A DNA stretch of 39,493 nucleotides. It comes from Chara braunii. Its lineage: Eukaryota > Streptophyta > Charophyceae > Charales > Characeae. This document shows, in pieces, positions 27,741 to 37,950 of this stretch; the first letter of the stretch is position 1; every line of letters begins with the position of its first letter. A program made the translations under genes and the position numbers. The DNA lies in NCBI GenBank assembly GCA_003427395.1, contig BFEA01000091.1, positions 3,080,020 through 3,119,512 on the forward strand, given 5' to 3'. The notes beneath the pieces are model-generated. The model searched no databases. It saw only the letters and a list, made by a program, of their open reading frames with translations, and had not been told where the DNA came from.

Positions 27741-28288
27741 TTAGTATGGGCAGGGGGAATAGCTTGGATGTTGAGAGGGGCAGCGGGAGGAAGAAGCGTG
27801 GGGAGTCGTGGCACCAACGCAATTGGTCCATCCGCTGCCCTGCGCAGCAGCGCTTCGTGGGCTGTGAATCGGTGTCCCCCCCGTCCTTGCACTCTGGCCA
27901 CTGATCTGGCCGCCTGCACTGCGTATTCGCGCATAAAACTCCGCGCCAGCTCCCGGCTCTGCGGCGGCAAGATCGTCAAATCTCCGATGAAGGTGGCGAC
28001 GCTATGCACGAAGTTAGGTGCCACCTGGAGCGCCCGGAACTTGATGAACACTCGAGTCGTCTCCCGCCTCGGAAACTGCGTCACGTCCACGTACACCCCC
28101 GCATACGTCAGCCGATCACAAAGTAACGAGTACGCCACCAGATCAGCAACCCCGGGCGCTGGCACGTTCACCTGCTGAATGTCGTATCGCAACTGCCTCT
28201 CCTCATTGAACTGATGCCGCAACAAGCGATCTGCAAGCGGTGTCTGGGAATGCTCGAGGGGCTCATGCTCTGGCTGGCGATGGTTCAT
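27647..28288 (-). CDS. ORF X, unrecognised protein after integrase
   Basis: 213 codons run from an ATG at 28288 (MNHRQPEHEPLEHSQTPLAD). The core reads RQLRYDIQQVNVPAPGVADL, VAYSLLCDRLTYAGVYVDVT, RVFIKFRALQVAPNFVHSVA and DLTILPPQSRELARSFMREY, a mixed alpha/beta composition without membrane segments. The last 70 residues are low-complexity Pro/Leu and may be out of the true frame. The start overlaps the integrase tail by about 26 bases, so it would be translated from the same transcript by reinitiation, frameshifting or a spliced RNA. No homology recognised. Confidence 0.45.
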   Translation of the reverse strand: MNHRQPEHEPLEHSQTPLADRLLRHQFNEERQLRYDIQQVNVPAPGVADLVAYSLLCDRLTYAGVYVDVTQFPRRETTRVFIKFRALQVAPNFVHSVATFIGDLTILPPQSRELARSFMREYAVQAARSVARVQGRGGHRFTAHEALLRRAADGPIALVPRLPTLLPPAAPLNIQAIPPAHTKCIPSSLTPLSPINSRRALILCASSRSIWWS

Positions 28289-29404
28289 CCTGCTCCCTGA
28301 AACTCTCAGCACCAAGGGACGAGGAAGATCGTGAAGAGGAAGAGGACGAAGAAGGAGAGGAGGAGAGAGAGGATGAAGGCTCGGACGGGGCACGAGCCGA
28401 TTCGCGGCCCGGAGATGGCCGAAACAGCCGAAGAGCCGTCGAGTGTCGCGTAAGCGACCTGGCCTGCGTGCTATGCCGGGGGACCAGCTTCACGGAGTGC
28501 TGTCCTCGTGCGCCAACTTCCGTCACTTCGTAAATGTCGGTATAGCGTGGGTGGATCTTGGAGGAGCGCGCAGATTTCTGTACCTGCACCAAGTCCCCCA
28601 TTAGTCCCGCTGTCGCGTGTCGCTTCTCATAGTCCGGATCTGCCGTTGATGCGTCAGATCTACGGCCCTTTGTCGTCTTCGGGCTAACGTGGGATAGGTC
28701 CGGGCCATCAGATCCAGGTAATGCTGAGCCTTGTCCTTGTGCTGGGCCCGGGTCACTCTAACTTTCGTACCCACTAGAGGTGACAACTGCACTCTGGGGA
28801 CGCTATTGGTTCTCAGTTGGAACGGGGACACCCCGGTGCTCCCGTGGGGAGTAGCCCGATAGACGGCCAAAATGTGGTCGACTATGACAGGCCAGGGCCT
28901 GGTATCACCTGCCATGATATTCCGTCTAAGTGCAGTCTTGATCATTCGGTTGGCATTCTCTACGAGCCCGTTGGCTTGAGGCCAATGCCCTGGGGAGTAT
29001 GAAATTCTAACGTCTGCCCTTACAAGATGTCGCTCTACTTCCCCCTGGAACTCGGATCCATTGTCCATATGTATCTCTTCTACGTCCAGGTGCATGCACA
29101 AAAAGCGATTAATGTACCAGGCTACTTCCTGAGAGTTCCGGCTGGTCATTGGATACGCTTCGATCCATTTCAAAAAATGATCTACGGCTACAAGAAGAAC
29201 ATTGAGTTCTCCTTGATCAACATGGCCTCTCGACACGTTGATGTCCGTCGTATCGATACTGACCCGTTGGAAGGGGCGCTCTACCCGGGTAGGCACTATT
29301 GTACGAGGCATCTGTATCGGCGCTTTATTGGCCGCGCAGGCCAGGCAAGTCCGGACGATGTATTTCACATCTTCCTGGATTCCCGACCAGTACCATCTCT
29401 GCAA
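28263..29404 (-). pseudogene. Integrase of element B (core intact, C-terminal domain in another frame)
   Basis: Integrase inserts the element cDNA into host DNA. The zinc domain keeps its Cys pair (C20-x2-C23, VRTCLACAANK); the His pair is not recognisable upstream. The catalytic core has Asp51 (VSIDTTD), Asp114 (IHMDNGSEF) and Glu149 (NGLVENANR), spaced D-x34-E. The frame ends with TAA at 28603-28601, and an ATG overlaps it (TAATG). It opens the C-terminal SH3-like domain: GDLVQV, HPRYTDIYEVTEV, LRLFRP, then a Ser-rich tail to 28263. The -1 overlap may be decay or a real reinitiation site. Confidence 0.85.
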
Positions 29405-29425
29405 AGACTGACAGCGAGACCAATC

Positions 29426-29678
29426 TCAACCCCATCGCTTCCATCTCCAGAAGCTTTTTGTGAGCCTAGCATCGACTATCGAGACATAAAATTTGATCTT
29501 ACTCCCTGATGGACCCAACAGAATCCGAGGCATGGCTAGGTCAGGGATTACCCTTACTGGGAAACAGTTCAGGTACAAGGTCCTTAAGTTTTCCTCCACA
29601 TCCGACAGCATCGGCATCTTCGAAACTGCTTGCTTGAATATTGTCAACGGACCTGCATTTTTCTACCATAGTACTGCC
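29426..29678 (-). pseudogene. Pre-integrase fragment of element B
   Basis: A 74-codon open piece (29647-29426) is in the same frame as the integrase and separated from it by one TGA (29428-29426, GGT-TGA-GAT). It reads TLYLNCFPVRVIPDLAMPRI, then KIKFYVSIVDARLTKSFW. It should correspond to the RNase H-integrase spacer and the start of the zinc domain, but the His ligands are missing. It is cut at 29678 by the hAT element. Confidence 0.5.
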
Positions 29679-29694
29679 CAGTTGTGTGTCCGAT
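29679..29694 (+). repeat. hAT left terminal inverted repeat
   Basis: CAGTTGTGTGTCCGAT is the exact inverse of 36197-36212. Just inside (29697-29760) is a cluster of TTCAAC / GTTGAA motifs, including the palindromic ATTCAACGCTCGTTGAAT at 29730, matched at the right end by ATTCAACGACGTTGAAT near 36163. Such subterminal motifs are typical transposase-binding sites. Confidence 0.85.
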
Positions 29695-30108
29695 TTCGGA
29701 TTCAACACGGGTTCCACATTGAATTATTCAACGCTCGTTGAATTCACGTTAAATCCCCGTCCAAACGTGCGTTAGACGCGAATGAACGGGGTCCGCGGAC
29801 TTGGTTTTCGCGCGGTTGGTGGGGGGTACGGGGTTTTTGAGGGCCTGAGGTGGTGCATTGGCCTGTTGGGTACCACTCATGCCCTCAAATTTGTTTTATT
29901 ATTTTTTAATTAGAAAAAATAAACAACCCGACCCCAACGTGCAGGGCGTTTTCACGGTAGCGCTGTAGCAGTGTTGGGCGGGCTGCTTGAGGAGGGCCGG
30001 GTGGAACTACTACATAAAGGGTCGTTTCACTCGGCCGCATTTTGTTTGTTGCGTGAGCCGAAACTCTTCAACGCGACAAACACGTGTTGTGCACGACGTC
30101 CAACGAGC

Positions 30109-30113
30109 GTGCG

Positions 30114-30171
<58 letters not shown>
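30109..30171. repeat. (GC)n(GA)n tract in the hAT 5' leader
   Basis: About ten GC dinucleotides run straight into about twenty-one GA dinucleotides. The first part favours left-handed DNA and the second is a purine mirror repeat able to form a triplex. It lies about 280 bases upstream of the transposase start. A further cluster of CGTTGAA motifs follows at 30290-30355. Confidence 0.9.
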
Positions 30172-30172
<1 letters not shown>

Positions 30173-30452
30173 AGCGGAAGCGGTGGCTGGAGCGGAGCGA
30201 CACCTGAGCGGGAGCAGCAGCGGAGCGGGGTCGACGATGACGGCGGATTGAGCACACCTGGCGCCGACAAACGCCGTTGAATTTTTAATTCAACGACGTT
30301 GAATGCGTTTCAATGCGATTGGACGACGTTGAACACGATTGAACAACGTTGATTCGTTGGGCGTTTCACGGTGTGCGGCGGTGTTCGGGCTAGTCCTTGA
30401 CGTGAAACAGAGACGGGGGTAGGGTCGGGGATTGGGGTAGAGGGCGGTCGCC

Positions 30453-33209
30453 ATGGGGAGGGCACAACGGCGGCAGCATAAGCCGACTTCGAACCATGTG
30501 CAGAACACGTTCAATAGTCGGTTCCCTTTGTATCAGTACCTTGTCGTCGACCAGAACGTCGACAACAAGGGGGTGATGATGCTGCGTTACACGTTTTGCA
30601 ACAACGTATTACAGGGGACTCGGTACTAGGCCATGAGGCACTTCGCCCAGACAAAGTACTGCAAGGACGTCAGCGACGAGGCATTGTATGAGATCTCAAG
30701 ACGGACTCAACAGAAGTTTGAGTATGACCAGATGGAGAGGGTTGGGAGGTACACAATGGAGCGTGGACTGATGTGCCCCGAGGCAGTGGTGCAAGGAGAG
30801 GACAGGCGGGACAGCGTTCGGTGGAGGGAGGGGGCGGAGGAGATGGTAGGCAAGGTGCGTCCGACCGCCCATTGGGGGGTGGAGGAGGTGACATGGAGGA
30901 GAACGTGATCCACATCGATCGCGAGGCACGTGGCCCGGGTGAGGAGGGATTCCGGGACATCAGAACGTGCAAGAGTTTCATCCAACCACTAGGGAGAGGA
31001 TGGTGGAGTGGCTGCAGTGAGCAGGCAAGGAACAGGTGCCTATATCGACGGGTCTGAAGGAGGAGGGTCCTTCAACGAGGAAGGAAGGAGGAACTGATCT
31101 GGCTGCCACCCAAGCAAGAAAGAAGCTTCGCTAGCAGAAGGTGATTGAGGTCTATGGTGGGGAGTGAGTTGCTCGCCACAAGGTCTTCCTTCGCTTGCTT
31201 TATTCCAGCGGGATCTCCTTCAATGCCTTTCGCAATCAGGTATGGAAGGCATATCAACAAGTGCTTCTTGAGCCTGGGAGTTCGCCGCGCGCTGTGCTCC
31301 CCAGCCACAGCGAGATCGCAAGCATGCAGGCGGTGGAGACCCAAACGTGCGGAGTTAGTGGAGGAATTGGAGGAGGTGAGGCAGCCATTCTAGGTGACTG
31401 GTGCCACCATCCTCTCAAACGGGAGGAAATCATGAAATGGGAGGCCGATCGTGAATTTCGTTGCCGCAAGCTCGTGTGGGGTCGTCATGTACATGACAAT
31501 CAATCAAGAGGGGGAGCCAGATGATGCAAAGCCCGTCCTTCAGAGATGGGTCACCATCTTCCACGAGTTTGGGTTCGGTGGGCCACAGCGGGTCAATGTG
31601 ATATGCACTGATTCCGCTTCAGCGTACGTGGGGGCTGCAAGGGCAATGGCCTCGACGACCATGCCTCTTGCACTGAGGAGGATCATTTGGCTCTCATGCT
31701 CCATCCATGTCTGCAACAAATTGTTGTCAGACATGGGGATGAGTTGCTACACGTTTGTGGACACGATCACACGCGCCCGTGTGCTAATGTTGTCTTTCAA
31801 AACCTACCAGTCTGCCCTTCATTTGTTTAGGAAGCGCAACCCCAATAAGGGTCTTATTCTTTCCTGTGAGACGCGGTTTGCGTCTGTTTACTCCATGCTA
31901 GAGAGGCTGCTGGCTCAGCAGTGCTGGCTCAACAGGACACTTTGTAGGGCATGATGCGAGGGAACGACTCGCGGGCTTTTGCTTCCATCCCATGGTCCGT
32001 CGATGTGTGCATCATGGTGTGTTGGGTGTGCTGACAAATCAGATGGGATCCTCGGTGGCAGAGGGTGGTCATTATCGTCCATATCATGGAGCCCGTCATG
32101 CAGTTGATGAGGCAGATGAATCGTGGAGGGCAGTTCATGTCGCTCATGATTGAGTGGACACAGGATCTTGTCCACCGTGTGAAGGATGCATACGCTCCTT
32201 TAGGCAGTCCTTCGCAGACCGGATCATCGGGGGTGTGCAGGCCCGCACAAAACACATGCTTGAGTCGACTCACTGTGCTGGGTTTTTACTGGACCCCTGC
32301 AGGCGACATGTTCATTATTTTTCAGGTGAGGTGGAGGGTTACCATGCTTGGCTTGTGACGCAAGCCAAGAGGTACATTCTGTCGCAGACGGGTTTCGAGT
32401 TAGACGGTGCAGATTGCTTCGTTGCCTGTCAGCAGTTTGAGGACGTCCACATGCAACAGGGCAGGTTTGGCGATTGGGGCGGGATAAAGAGGCGTGCTCG
32501 TGGGCTCTCGTGTAGCGGTGACGCTAAGACGATCGAGTGCTCGTCTTGGTGGTCCCAGTACGGGGCTGGCGCGCCTGAGTTGCAGCGGTGCGCTCTTCGT
32601 GTGGTGCACATGTGGTCCTGCGCCTCTCCAGCGAAGAGGAACTGGGCAATCCACGAGGGCATCCATACGAAGAAGCGTAACCAGTTGACCTTCAAGAAGG
32701 TCGTGCAGCTCGTTGAGATCAGCGCAAATGTGCGATTGAACGACTATCGGCGGGCAGGATGCAGTTATGTACTGCCATGGCAGCGGGACGAGGGCATGCT
32801 TGACTGCCAGGCAGGACTCGAGGTGGAGTCGGTGCACACTGGCACGCGCAGGGGGATGACGCAGGAGGAGATAGCACAACAGGTGACACTTATTACGTGC
32901 GATCCCATCGGGACGTTCGCACCGCCCTCTGCTGATGCTGTTTTTGATAGACGTGCTTGCATTTTTCGTCCGTACCCCAGGGACGATGACTCGGATGAGG
33001 AGCCGGCACCCGAGGCAGCAGATGACCCTGCGCTCCCCATCCCTCCTGAGATCGACGAGACGCACGAGGATGCCGACGACATGGAGACAAGGACATACAC
33101 CGCATGTCGGGCCGTGGACCGGGCTGAGAGGGAGATGACGGGGAGAGACGAGGATTGTTGGGGCCCATTCGGGGAGGTGGTTTACACAGGTGATTTGCGG
33201 GATGATTGA
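30453..33209 (+). pseudogene. hAT transposase (BED finger, DUF659, hAT dimerisation domain)
   Basis: The frame begins at ATG 30453. A degenerate BED zinc finger (30530-30680) reads LRYTFCNNV...RHFAQTKYC, with Tyr where the first Cys is expected and TAG at 30627. After frame changes near 30900-31150, a DUF659 core follows: SGISFNAFRNQVWKAYQQVL, ATILSNGRKS, RPIVNFVAASS, VICTDSASAYVGAARAM, WLSCSIHVCNKLLSDMG. The C-terminal part (32270-32760) has the dimerisation signature WWSQYGAGAPELQRCALRVV, NWAIHEGIHTKKRNQL, and then an acidic tail. Against the family pattern recalled from memory, the first catalytic Asp is Asn (SNG) and the Glu before RNW is Lys, so the enzyme should be dead. Stops also occur at 31391, 31421 and 31952. 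Confidence 0.85.
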
Positions 33210-33230
33210 GTCAGGAGCTCTCATGCAGGC

Positions 33231-35618
33231 ATGAGCTGCATAGAGCCCCGGGCAACGACTTCTACTCTGTCGAGGCGAGAGTCGTCCATGCCAACACCTC
33301 CTGTTCCGAGTCATGCACCACCATCGCCTGTCTCGCCACTTCAGTCGGCCACGGCAGCGGCGGAGACGGAGGAGTTGGCATCCTCCTTGCCTCAGCACGA
33401 ACTTCTGCAGAGATTTGTGGCGGTCCTTCGGCTGAGGTTACGATCACCTTCCCTGAGGGTCTTGCAGGAGGAGGTTGGTCACCTTGCCACTCCGGCGGAC
33501 GAGGGTGCTACCCCGAGCGGAGGAGGAGGTCAAGGCAGAGGTAGCGATGGAGGGGGAGGTAGCAGCAGCGGAGGAGGAGGTACCAGCAGTGGCGACGGGG
33601 GAGGAGGAGGTGCCAGCTGGAGCAGCGGTGAAGGGGGAGATAGCAACTGCAGTGGAGGGGAGAGAGGCGGTAGCGCCAGCGACGGTGATCTCAGACGTTG
33701 TTATGGAGCATGATGGTGCAGATGCCACTGGGGGGTGACGACGTCGAGGAGCATCTCATGCAGCAGTTCATTACGGAGAAGCTCGATCCAGTCGTGGGCG
33801 GTTTCACCCCAGGTGTGGCGAGGGGGTTGGGGATGTCTCCTACCACAGGGCGGGGCGGGTTCAGAGATGGGGACCCACTTCGACTTTGATATATCGATGG
33901 GCACTTCCCCTACTTGCGGCAGGACGGCATCGACGGATCGGGCCCCTTCGTTGGACGAGGTGGCAGGTGAGACGGGGCGCAAACCCCGAGATAGAGGACG
34001 GTGGCGGAGTCTCTAGATGCGGCACGCGACATCATAGAGCGAGAGAGGGATCGACTTATGGCATCCAGCGACCTGCGTGTTCAGACGTTCGTATGAGCCT
34101 TGGGGGAGCGCAGGCGTCGAGAGACAAGGAGAGATGGTGGGCAGGGTGGGGCGGTGGCGGGGGTGGACGTCATGGAGGGAGTGGCAGCAAAGGCGGCGAA
34201 TGAGGTTGTGGAGGGTGGGCCACATGCGGTGGGTGAGGCTGTGGAGGGTGGACAGGGGCGAGACGGGGGGCCTGGCGACGCACGGCCCGCGGTTCACGAG
34301 ACAGTGACGGGTCCAGTTGTCCCGTTCTCGGGTCTGCACTTGGCCGAGGCCCGACGGTCACAGCCGGCTGAGGTGGTAATGCATGATGTGCCACCTGTTA
34401 TTATCATGGATTTGGGGTCCGAGCCACCAGTTGAGCCTCCACGTCCACGGCGACCGGCTCCGCAGGAGGTCAATCATCCATTGGATGCAAAGGAGTTGGC
34501 AGCGGCCGCTGTGCGCAATGTGACTCGACTAGACCAGCGGATATTTAGCCCGAAACTCAAGCATCCCCGATGGCAGACGATCCCTTCGATTCCATGGTGT
34601 CCTGCGCTGCCAGTGTGGTTTGGGTCTACCTCCAGTGGAGGACATAGCAGGGCAGATGTTCCGGGGGTTTCAGGGGGCCCGTAGGAGGGAGCGCCACGTG
34701 CAGGAGACATGCCACCCCCTCCTCCTAGACCACGTGCGGGTGATCCTTCGTCATCACCCACAGGCAGAGGCTCTCGATCCCCACACATGCCCGGGAGATC
34801 GAGTATTTCTTGACACGACAGTGGTTGAGCGGGATGTGTGTGATACGACATTATTCGGGAGGACGGACATAGATTTGGATTCCACCCGCAGTGTCACTAA
34901 GCTCACCGCACGCCTTCGGCCGGGTTTGGGAACCCACAGCAGCGGCGGTACCAGGACGACTGGAGCGAGGGAGCTTGCAGCAGCAGGTTGTGAGCCTCAG
35001 CGAGGTCGTGGCGGAGGAGTGTCCACCTCCTCCTTGGACCACGCTTTGAGAGCAGTGACGCGTGTTGTGCATGAGCAGACTCCATGCAAGCGTGTAGTGC
35101 CTCGTCCACGGCCCGTGCCAGCGGAGGGAGGCCCTGCACTTGGAGAGTCTTCGGGGGTGGAGGGGGTGGGGATGCCTTGTGGATCATGCCGTCAGGACAC
35201 GGTCGCACAGGCTAGTACGAGGGTTGTTCTGGTGAGGAAGGGAGACGGCCCTTTCACCATCGAGGAGGATGATCCTAAGACGGCACCGACAGTTCAGGAG
35301 GAGGACGAGGATTATGAGGGTGAGGAGGAGAGTGAGGAGGAGGACAGCGAGAGCGGCAATAGCGGTGACCACAATGACGACGATGAGCCCCCACCTCCCC
35401 CGCCAACACGTGCATCGAGACGCTCCGCTGCGCAGACGTCTTCATCCGCACAAGGGAAGAGGAGGCCAACATCCGGCGCTCAAGGGGGTACGAGGAGGCA
35501 AAGCGGGAAGGGGAAGAGGGGTCGGTGGTCGTCATGTCAGCACTCCGCTTTCCCCTACTTGCACACGACTTCGTCATATTCTGCACTGCTGGTTTTAGGT
35601 CGTGCTGTCTTATCTTAG
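33231..35618 (+). pseudogene. Second ORF region of the hAT element, acidic and low-complexity
   Basis: Protein-like stretches in changing frames suggest one worn gene. A Pro/Ser/Thr start (33231, MSCIEPRATTSTLSRRESSM) leads to a Gly/Glu/Val repeat (33520-33680), then DDVEEHLMQQFITEKLDPVV, DAARDIIERERDRLMASSDL (stop at 34096), a Pro-rich stretch, DTTLFGRTDIDLDSTRSVTK and an acidic run (EEDEDYEGEEESEEEDSESG) followed by a basic Ser/Arg/Lys-rich tail ending at 35618. I recognise no domain. It could be a long C-terminal extension or an accessory protein of the element. The GGA-type repeats keep all frames open at 33520-33680, so single ORFs there are not reliable. Confidence 0.4.
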
Positions 35619-36196
35619 TAGTGTCAGGTAGTCACTGGTAGTCTGGTAGTGTGTGTGTTGTAGTTGTTGTTTTCTTCATTTTTTTGTGTATGATTCTGGT
35701 ATGAGTGGGGTATCTGTACAGTATTGGTCGTAGTAGAGTATCTCGCCACCGTCGACACGACTTGTAGAGTACTGTTTTCCTATTTTGTAGTATCTGGCAG
35801 TGTGGCACTAGTGGCGTAGTAGCAGGATACATCGTATCATGTTACGTTTTTCATGTGTGATTTCAGTGACTGGTCTTTTACGACTTTTCACGTCCATTAC
35901 ATTTTCCATGTATGATTTCAGTTGCGAGTGTTGGGGTGTCATTTCGTTCGTAATGGCTTCATCAAAGGTTGTTGGGTGGGGCCATAGGGGGATTTTGGGG
36001 TGTGGTGGAATTTGTTTTTTTTTTGCCGGTTTGAGTGTTCAGGCACGTAGGGCCACGTGTCCGAGGCCCAACACAGCCATGCCGTTTTTCGGAATTCAAC
36101 GGGGCACCCCCGTTCTTGCATTAAACGGGATTCAACAGGGGTCCCGGACCTGTTAAACAGGATTCAACGACGTTGAATTCCATCCGTTCTCCATTC
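35619..36196. other. 3' non-coding end of the hAT element
   Basis: GT-rich sequence (35625-35830), then T-rich stretches and the subterminal motif cluster. No gene seen. TTTCATGTGTGATTTCAGT-like and TTCCATGTATGATTTCAGTT-like phrases repeat at about 35850 and 35905. Confidence 0.5.
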
Positions 36197-36212
36197 ATCG
36201 GACACACAACTG
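36197..36212 (-). repeat. hAT right terminal inverted repeat
   Basis: This is the inverse of the left repeat with no mismatch. Subterminal motifs GGAATTCAAC, GGGATTCAAC, GGATTCAAC and GTTGAATTCC lie at 36089-36181, mirroring the left side. Confidence 0.85.
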
Positions 36213-37950
36213 CCCAGCAGGCGTTCCACGCCATCGTGCACAGAAGTGGGACAATATATTGTGCCATCTCCGTACCTGGATTGTGCGTAGCAGTTGTGAA
36301 GCGTCTGTCTCGCGTTGTTTTGTTCCTCGGCTTGACCATCCCTACTTCTTGACTGACTGATCTTTCTGACCCTTCTCTCGACAATCTTGATGGTTCCGGT
36401 GTGACTCCTAAGGTCGTGTTTAGTCGTCGTTGCTTCCCAGCTAATTGTCCTCTTGATCGCCGGGTGTACCTTCCTCTGCCTGTCCTGGACCCCCTCCACT
36501 GCCTGAGATATCTGCTTGATTTCCGCCCCTTGGATAGCCTGTTATGCTTCCGTCGGCTCACCCGGATAGTATCCGTTCTCCCTGATTAGGTAGGCTTAGA
36601 GTGTTCGACATTTGTAACCCCACCAGTCCCTGTGGGGCCGGTGGTCCCCACGTTCCCTGTCCACCTATCATACCTTGCCACGATCCTTCGCTTCCACCCT
36701 GCCATATTCATGCGCCTCCGAGTCCTCCATTGTATGTATTTCAATCGTGCATGGGGATACCCCCCTGCCATACTCCGCTCTGAATCGTGGGTCCCTGGGT
36801 TGGGGGCATATCAAAAACTCAGTGGCCACCTCCATAGCTCGGGTGTAAAGCTTGTGTCCCCATTATACTTGTATGCGTGAACTGTCCTCTTGCTCCTCTC
36901 GAAGGTGAGAAGATCGGATTATTCCGGATCGAACTTGTACCGCCCGACGTCTTTGGAACTGTCGATGTCGGTGCCAAAGCACCCTGATAATTGTGGTTTG
37001 CGCCTCCCCCTCTTGGCGTTGACGGACGTCCTTGTTGTTGAGACGGTTGTTGACCTACTGGATCCCCGACGACTATTCCTTGGTTCCGAAGACCGATTCC
37101 ACCTCTTCTGCATTCTTGCTCCGAGTGGAAGAACTGTTTACACCTCCTGCATTTTAGAGTTCCGGCGGTGGCCAGTCGAATCTCAAAGGGTATTGCCTTT
37201 CGTTGTCTCAATCCATAAAACATCTTTCATGTTTGGACGTGCATCTGAGTCCAAGTCAAACTGGGCATTTACCAATATGGGGTGGAGCGGATCTGCGTCC
37301 GTGGATGAGCAAGGATAATCTTGCCTATGGCTTTCTCAATTTGGGCGTAGATAAATGACATATCGTCCAGCGGGATTTGCAGAGCAATTACCCAGAACGT
37401 ATTTTATTCTTCTTGCCTTCTTATCTCCTTAAATTCAGCTCGAGTCGTCCATGGCTTAAACAATATTTTGTAAGACTCGTCTCCCAGTGAAACATCCACT
37501 TGCCTTTTTGCCACCATGAACTTCGCCACTTCTCTAGCCTTTGCGACGTAAGATACCACTCTCAGGCCTTCTATCTTGATTCTCCCTTTTTGAGAGTTTT
37601 TTGTAAACTAGTCATTGCCTAACACTCATCCGTCCTCAAATGCTCGAACCAAGTCATCCTTGATTTACTTCGGAAGATAATGTGCCGCCTCCTTGAAGAT
37701 CATTGTTACCGTTCTCTCCTTCAGCCATTTGACCTTGATGTCATCGAGTGATGTGTTGAGCTTGAATCTCACTTCCCTTCCTTTGATTACCATCTCGCTT
37801 GGCTCTATTTTTGTGGGGTACAGGTCTCTAATTATATCTTCATCCTCCCAATAATTCCTTTCTTCATGAGGTCCCTGGGGGGGGAAGCGCCCCGACCCCC
37901 CTTGCTCTTGCATCTCCTCCATTAGCTTCACCTATCACTCTCTTTGACAC
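36213..37950 (-). pseudogene. LINE ORF1 with CCHC knuckle (LINE 3), 3' truncated
   Basis: On the minus strand from about 37931: a Gln/Gly-rich start, KWLKERTVTMIFKEAAHYLP, GRIKIEGLRVVSYVAKAREV, AKFMVAKRQVDVSLGDESYK, ILFKPWTTRAEFKEIRRQEE, FWVIALQIPLDDMSFIYAQI and EKAIGKIILAHP, then EIRLATAGTLKCRRCKQFFH with a zinc knuckle C-x2-C-x4-H-x4-C (KCRRCKQFFHSEQEC, about 37104-37153). This is the plan of plant LINE ORF1 proteins (DUF4283-like domain plus knuckle), which bind element RNA. A Gln/Pro/Gly/Ser-rich tail follows (37100-36820), then an Arg-rich part to the hAT junction at 36213. Stops and frameshifts, for example near 37610, 37410 and 37200, break the frame. No ORF2 remains. Confidence 0.7.

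Larger units (their letters stand above)
24302..29678 (-). mobile_element. Ty3/gypsy-type element B, 5' truncated, with extra ORFs after integrase
   Basis: On the minus strand: a pre-integrase segment, integrase (29404-28263), ORFs X (28288-27647), Y (27740-27081) and Z (26885-26373), a 1.4-kb stretch without a recognised gene, a polypurine tract and an LTR of the family also seen at 96-580. Gag, protease, RT and RNase H are absent because the element is cut at 29678, where the hAT terminal repeat starts. That the LTR and the integrase belong to one element is inferred from order and orientation. Confidence 0.65.
29679..36212 (+). mobile_element. hAT DNA transposon
   Basis: A 6534-bp element is bounded by perfect 16-bp terminal inverted repeats CAGTTGTGTGTCCGAT (29679-29694) and its inverse (36197-36212). 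Inside are subterminal TTCAAC/GTTGAA motifs at both ends, a hAT-type transposase (30453-33209) and a second ORF region (33231-35618). The CAG start of the repeat fits hAT. The 8 bases next to the two ends (GTACTGCC left, CCCAGCAG right) do not match, so no target-site duplication remains. The left flank is Ty3 element B and the right flank a LINE ORF1. Confidence 0.8.

Noticed and set aside
26892-28178. Plus-strand ORF of 258 codons opposite X and Y
   Set aside because: Composition is Arg/Leu/Cys-rich as expected of an antisense frame, and the integrase strand gives more globular proteins; not excluded completely.
26373-28288. Envelope gene after integrase
   Set aside because: No signal peptide, membrane helix or cleavage-site pattern is visible in X, Y or Z.
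30010-30280. ORFs of Arg-Glu or Ser-Leu repeats
   Set aside because: They are translations of the (GC)n(GA)n tract.
33475-33738. Glu/Val-rich and Gly/Ser-rich ORFs in three frames
   Set aside because: A GGAGGAGGT-type repeat keeps all frames open; none can be chosen as a gene on its own.
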